A stretch of 64,000 nt of DNA. Source: Tyto alba. Its lineage: Eukaryota; Chordata; Aves; Strigiformes; Tytonidae. Positions within the stretch are counted from its first letter, which is position 1; every line of letters begins with the position of its first letter. The notes under the pieces are model-generated. The model was not told where the DNA came from. It worked only from the letters and a program-made list of their open reading frames with translations, and did not search any database. Positions 56,901-62,900 of this stretch are shown here, one piece after another. Both the position numbers and the translations under genes were made by a program. The DNA lies in the NCBI RefSeq assembly GCF_018691265.1, contig NW_024881329.1, positions 2,418,001 to 2,482,000 of the forward strand, read 5' to 3'.

Positions 56901-59900
56901 CCATCCAACAGGTCGGACAGGTCGTGCAGTGCGACGTCCACTTCGGACTCGTCTGCAGGAACCAGGACCAGAGCGGCAAATTCAAGATGTGCCTCAACTA
57001 CAAGATCCGCGTCCTCTGCTGCGTCCCCAACGAGAACTGCCCGACCGCCAGCCCCCTGCCCACCACCACCAGCCCCACCACCGTCACCACGCGCAGAACG
57101 CCGACCTCCACCACCGTCACCACCGTCACCACCTCCACCTCCACCACCCGGCCCACCACCACGCTGCCCACCTCCTCGGAAACCACCCTCCAAACCTCCA
57201 CCAGCACCACCAGCCCCACGCCGACAGCTCCCGTCTACTCTCCCAGCGTGAGCTCCACCACCACCCAGTCCACCACCGCCTGTGAGCCCGAAGTCTGCTC
57301 CTGGAGCGAGTGGTTCGACGTCGACTTCCCCGCCTCCGGGCCCGACCAGGGAGACTTCGAAACCTACCAGCACATCCGGGCCGCCGGCAAGGAAGTCTGC
57401 CAGCAGCCAAAGGAAATCGAGTGCCGGGCGGAGGACTTCCCCGACGTTTCCATCCAACAGGTCGGACAGGTCGTGCAGTGCGACGTCCACTTCGGACTCG
57501 TCTGCAGGAACCAGGACCAGAGCGGCAAATTCAAGATGTGCCTCAACTACAAGATCCGCGTCCTCTGCTGCGTCCCCAACGAGAACTGCCCGACCGCCAG
57601 CCCCCTGCCCACCACCACCAGCCCACCACCGTCACCACGCGCAGAACGCCGACCTCCACCACCGTCACCACCGTCACCACCTCCACCTCCACCACCCGGC
57701 CCACCACCACGCTGCCCACCTCCTCGGAAACCACCCTCCAAACCTCCACCAGCACCACCAGCCCCACGCCGACAGCTCCCGTCTACTCTCCCAGCGTGAG
57801 CTCCACCACCACCCAGTCCACCACCGCCTGTGAGCCCGAAGTCTGCTCCTGGAGCGAGTGGTTCGACGTCGACTTCCCCGCCTCCGGGCCCGACCAGGGA
57901 GACTTCGAAACCTACCAGCACATCCGGGCCGCCGGCAAGGAAGTCTGCCAGCAGCCAAAGGAAATCGAGTGCCGGGCGGAGGACTTCCCCGACGTTTCCA
58001 TCCAACAGGTCGGACAGGTCGTGCAGTGCGACGTCCACTTCGGACTCGTCTGCAGGAACCAGGACCAGAGCGGCAAATTCAAGATGTGCCTCAACTACAA
58101 GATCCGCGTCCTCTGCTGCGTCCCCAACGAGAACTGCCCGACCGCCAGCCCCCTGCCCACCACCACCAGCCCCACCACCGTCACCACGCGCAGAACGCCG
58201 ACCTCCACCACCGTCACCACCGTCACCACCTCCACCTCCACCACCCGGCCCACCACCACGCTGCCCACCTCCTCGGAAACCACCCTCCAAACCTCCACCA
58301 GCACCACCAGCCCCACGCCGACAGCTCCCGTCTACTCTCCCAGCGTGAGCTCCACCACCACCCAGTCCACCACCGCCTGTGAGCCCGAAGTCTGCTCCTG
58401 GAGCGAGTGGTTCGACGTCGACTTCCCCGCCTCCGGGCCCGACCAGGGAGACTTCGAAACCTACCAGCACATCCGGGCCGCCGGCAAGGAAGTCTGCCAG
58501 CAGCCAAAGGAAATCGAGTGCCGGGCGGAGGACTTCCCCGACGTTTCCATCCAACAGGTCGGACAGGTCGTGCAGTGCGACGTCCACTTCGGACTCGTCT
58601 GCAGGAACCAGGACCAGAGCGGCAAATTCAAGATGTGCCTCAACTACAAGATCCGCGTCCTCTGCTGCGTCCCCAACGAGAACTGCCCGACCGCCAGCCC
58701 CCTGCCCACCACCACCAGCCCCACCACCGTCACCACGCGCAGAACGCCGACCTCCACCACCGTCACCACCGTCACCACCTCCACCTCCACCACCCGGCCC
58801 ACCACCACGCTGCCCACCTCCTCGGAAACCACCCTCCAAACCTCCACCAGCACCACCAGCCCCACGCCGACAGCTCCCGTCTACTCTCCCAGCGTGAGCT
58901 CCACCACCACCCAGTCCACCACCGCCTGTGAGCCCGAAGTCTGCTCCTGGAGCGAGTGGTTCGACGTCGACTTCCCCGCCTCCGGGCCCGACCAGGGAGA
59001 CTTCGAAACCTACCAGCACATCCGGGCCGCCGGCAAGGAAGTCTGCCAGCAGCCAAAGGAAATCGAGTGCCGGGCGGAGGACTTCCCCGACGTTTCCATC
59101 CAACAGGTCGGACAGGTCGTGCAGTGCGACGTCCACTTCGGACTCGTCTGCAGGAACCAGGACCAGAGCGGCAAATTCAAGATGTGCCTCAACTACAAGA
59201 TCCGCGTCCTCTGCTGCGTCCCCAACGAGAACTGCCCGACCGCCAGCCCCCTGCCCACCACCACCAGCCCCACCACCGTCACCACGCGCAGAACGCCGAC
59301 CTCCACCACCGTCACCACCGTCACCACCTCCACCTCCACCACCCGGCCCACCACCACGCTGCCCACCTCCTCGGAAACCACCCTCCAAACCTCCACCAGC
59401 ACCACCAGCCCCACGCCGACAGCTCCCGTCTACTCTCCCAGCGTGAGCTCCACCACCACCCAGTCCACCACCGCCTGTGAGCCCGAAGTCTGCTCCTGGA
59501 GCGAGTGGTTCGACGTCGACTTCCCCGCCTCCGGGCCCGACCAGGGAGACTTCGAAACCTACCAGCACATCCGGGCCGCCGGCAAGGAAGTCTGCCAGCA
59601 GCCAAAGGAAATCGAGTGCCGGGCGGAGGACTTCCCCGACGTTTCCATCCAACAGGTCGGACAGGTCGTGCAGTGCGACGTCCACTTCGGACTCGTCTGC
59701 AGGAACCAGGACCAGAGCGGCAAATTCAAGATGTGCCTCAACTACAAGATCCGCGTCCTCTGCTGCGTCCCCAACGAGAACTGCCCGACCGCCAGCCCCC
59801 TGCCCACCACCACCAGCCCCACCACCGTCACCACGCGCAGAACGCCGACCTCCACCACCGTCACCACCGTCACCACCTCCACCTCCACCACCCGGCCCAC

Positions 59901-62900
59901 CACCACGCTGCCCACCTCCTCGGAAACCACCCTCCAAACCTCCACCAGCACCACCAGCCCCACGCCGACAGCTCCCGTCTACTCTCCCAGCGTGAGCTCC
60001 ACCACCACCCAGTCCACCACCGCCTGTGAGCCCGAAGTCTGCTCCTGGAGCGAGTGGTTCGACGTCGACTTCCCCGCCTCCGGGCCCGACCAGGGAGACT
60101 TCGAAACCTACCAGCACATCCGGGCCGCCGGCAAGGAAGTCTGCCAGCAGCCAAAGGAAATCGAGTGCCGGGCGGAGGACTTCCCCGACGTTTCCATCCA
60201 ACAGGTCGGACAGGTCGTGCAGTGCGACGTCCACTTCGGACTCGTCTGCAGGAACCAGGACCAGAGCGGCAAATTCAAGATGTGCCTCAACTACAAGATC
60301 CGCGTCCTCTGCTGCGTCCCCAACGAGAACTGCCCGACCGCCAGCCCCCTGCCCACCACCACCAGCCCCACCACCGTCACCACGCGCAGAACGCCGACCT
60401 CCACCACCGTCACCACCGTCACCACCTCCACCTCCACCACCCGGCCCACCACCACGCTGCCCACCTCCTCGGAAACCACCCTCCAAACCTCCACCAGCAC
60501 CACCAGCCCCACGCCGACAGCTCCCGTCTACTCTCCCAGCGTGAGCTCCACCACCACCCAGTCCACCACCGCCTGTGAGCCCGAAGTCTGCTCCTGGAGC
60601 GAGTGGTTCGACGTCGACTTCCCCGCCTCCGGGCCCGACCAGGGAGACTTCGAAACCTACCAGCACATCCGGGCCGCCGGCAAGGAAGTCTGCCAGCAGC
60701 CAAAGGAAATCGAGTGCCGGGCGGAGGACTTCCCCGACGTTTCCATCCAACAGGTCGGACAGGTCGTGCAGTGCGACGTCCACTTCGGACTCGTCTGCAG
60801 GAACCAGGACCAGAGCGGCAAATTCAAGATGTGCCTCAACTACAAGATCCGCGTCCTCTGCTGCGTCCCCAACGAGAACTGCCCGACCGCCAGCCCCCTG
60901 CCCACCACCACCAGCCCCACCACCGTCACCACGCGCAGAACGCCGACCTCCACCACCGTCACCACCGTCACCACCTCCACCTCCACCACCCGGCCCACCA
61001 CCACGCTGCCCACCTCCTCGGAAACCACCCTCCAAACCTCCACCAGCACCACCAGCCCCACGCCGACAGCTCCCGTCTACTCTCCCAGCGTGAGCTCCAC
61101 CACCACCCAGTCCACCACCGCCTGTGAGCCCGAAGTCTGCTCCTGGAGCGAGTGGTTCGACGTCGACTTCCCCGCCTCCGGGCCCGACCAGGGAGACTTC
61201 GAAACCTACCAGCACATCCGGGCCGCCGGCAAGGAAGTCTGCCAGCAGCCAAAGGAAATCGAGTGCCGGGCGGAGGACTTCCCCGACGTTTCCATCCAAC
61301 AGGTCGGACAGGTCGTGCAGTGCGACGTCCACTTCGGACTCGTCTGCAGGAACCAGGACCAGAGCGGCAAATTCAAGATGTGCCTCAACTACAAGATCCG
61401 CGTCCTCTGCTGCGTCCCCAACGAGAACTGCCCGACCGCCAGCCCCCTGCCCACCACCACCAGCCCCACCACCGTCACCACGCGCAGAACGCCGACCTCC
61501 ACCACCGTCACCACCGTCACCACCTCCACCTCCACCACCCGGCCCACCACCACGCTGCCCACCTCCTCGGAAACCACCCTCCAAACCTCCACCAGCACCA
61601 CCAGCCCCACGCCGACAGCTCCCGTCTACTCTCCCAGCGTGAGCTCCACCACCACCCAGTCCACCACCGCCTGTGAGCCCGAAGTCTGCTCCTGGAGCGA
61701 GTGGTTCGACGTCGACTTCCCCGCCTCCGGGCCCGACCAGGGAGACTTCGAAACCTACCAGCACATCCGGGCCGCCGGCAAGGAAGTCTGCCAGCAGCCA
61801 AAGGAAATCGAGTGCCGGGCGGAGGACTTCCCCGACGTTTCCATCCAACAGGTCGGACAGGTCGTGCAGTGCGACGTCCACTTCGGACTCGTCTGCAGGA
61901 ACCAGGACCAGAGCGGCAAATTCAAGATGTGCCTCAACTACAAGATCCGCGTCCTCTGCTGCGTCCCCAACGAGAACTGCCCGACCGCCAGCCCCCTGCC
62001 CACCACCACCAGCTTTACCACCGTTACTACTACATCGGAACCTTGTTGCACCAGCACTTCCTCTACCCCTGTATCAACACCATGTTTCTGCAAAGTTGGC
62101 GATGCTATTTTTTCACCTGGTTAGTGTACATGATATTATCCTTCTATATGTCTCTTATTAATGCTTAGTTTTTGTCACTTTTTCTTTAGTTTTTTTTTCA
62201 ATATGTTCACATGTTTTTCTTGGATATTTTGAATTGTGTCCTCGGATTTTGAATTTTTACTTTCTTTTTCCTTTTACCTCACTCTTTTTTTTTTTTTTTT
62301 TTTGTTACTCAGGTGATGTGATTTATGACAGAATGGATAGTGATGGATGTAGATTTTATGCCATCTGTAGCTCCACATGTACAGTTGAACGATACACTGT
62401 ACATTGTAATGTTACTACTCCTGTACCCAGTACTTCCCCTCAATTTTCTACGCTAACAACATCAGTTCCTCTACCTACGACTTCCAGCAGTATTTTTCAC
62501 GGTTGTGTTTCACCTACTTATCCTCCCCTACAGGTATGTAATTTCTGTGTTACATTTTGATTGTTGAAATAACACTAATGTTAGGCTGATACCAGAAAGT
62601 AACATTTTCAGTCTTTAAGCCTTATATGTGCAGATTGCCAGTAGAAGTGTTGGTAGTGATAGACAATATACATGAGATAAAATTTGCCCTTGACTCTTTA
62701 TAATTTTTTTTTCATATTGTGAACCAAGCTACCAAGCTATCTTTTCTAATGAGTCCAGTTCTATTTAAACGCTTTCTAATGCACTACAATGCATAAATAA
62801 CTAACCTTCTTACTGATGTAATATAGGAAGTTTTCTTGTGCATTTTTTTTGTTCACAAAACAGAAAAATATAAGCTACGGTGGAGGCTTGTTTCTTTTTA

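Larger units (their letters stand above)
41910..62013 (+). repeat. MUC5AC: 37-unit tandem CysD-PTS array (549-bp unit)
   Basis: Head-to-tail units, each starting at the TGT of Cys-Glu-Pro-Glu-Val-Cys. The TGT begins at 41928, 42477, 43026, 43575, 44124, 44673, 45221, 45770, 46319, 46868, 47416, 47961, 48508, 49057, 49606, 50153, 50702, 51249, 51797, 52344, 52893, 53442, 53991, 54537, 55085, 55633, 56181, 56732, 57281, 57829, 58378, 58927, 59476, 60025, 60574, 61123 and 61672. The normal unit is 549 bp = 183 codons: about 103 codons of CysD (ten cysteines, WSEW motif) plus about 80 codons of Thr/Ser/Pro. Unit 37 ends after the first PTS codons, where an AT-rich diverged continuation begins. 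About two-thirds G+C by hand count on a few lines, and CpG-rich. Array CysD domains have no N-glycosylation sequon. Confidence 0.97.

Noticed and set aside
45139..57622. MUC5AC as a pseudogene
   Set aside because: All 33 other exons have intact frames and splice sites, and the frame breaks are indel-only, clustered away from unique flanks, and sum to a length that restores the exon phase.
57547..61881. Minus-strand open frame of about 1,444 codons (and similar ones at 41853-45134, 44939-47077 and 52059-54200)
   Set aside because: Gly-rich shadow of the tandem array. C-rich Thr/Ser/Pro codons leave the reverse strand without stops, and the pattern repeats every unit. No independent start, splice or domain signal.
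42011..61937. Dozens of repeated 60-, 73-, 94-, 172- and 174-codon frames, one set per unit
   Set aside because: Off-frame translations of the same 549-bp unit. The real frame is the one encoding CysD cysteines and WxxW.
41910..62013. Array as non-coding satellite DNA or CRISPR-like repeat
   Set aside because: The unit is a multiple of three, keeps ten cysteines and WxxW, and is continuous with upstream and downstream mucin exons. There are no short direct repeats with unique spacers.
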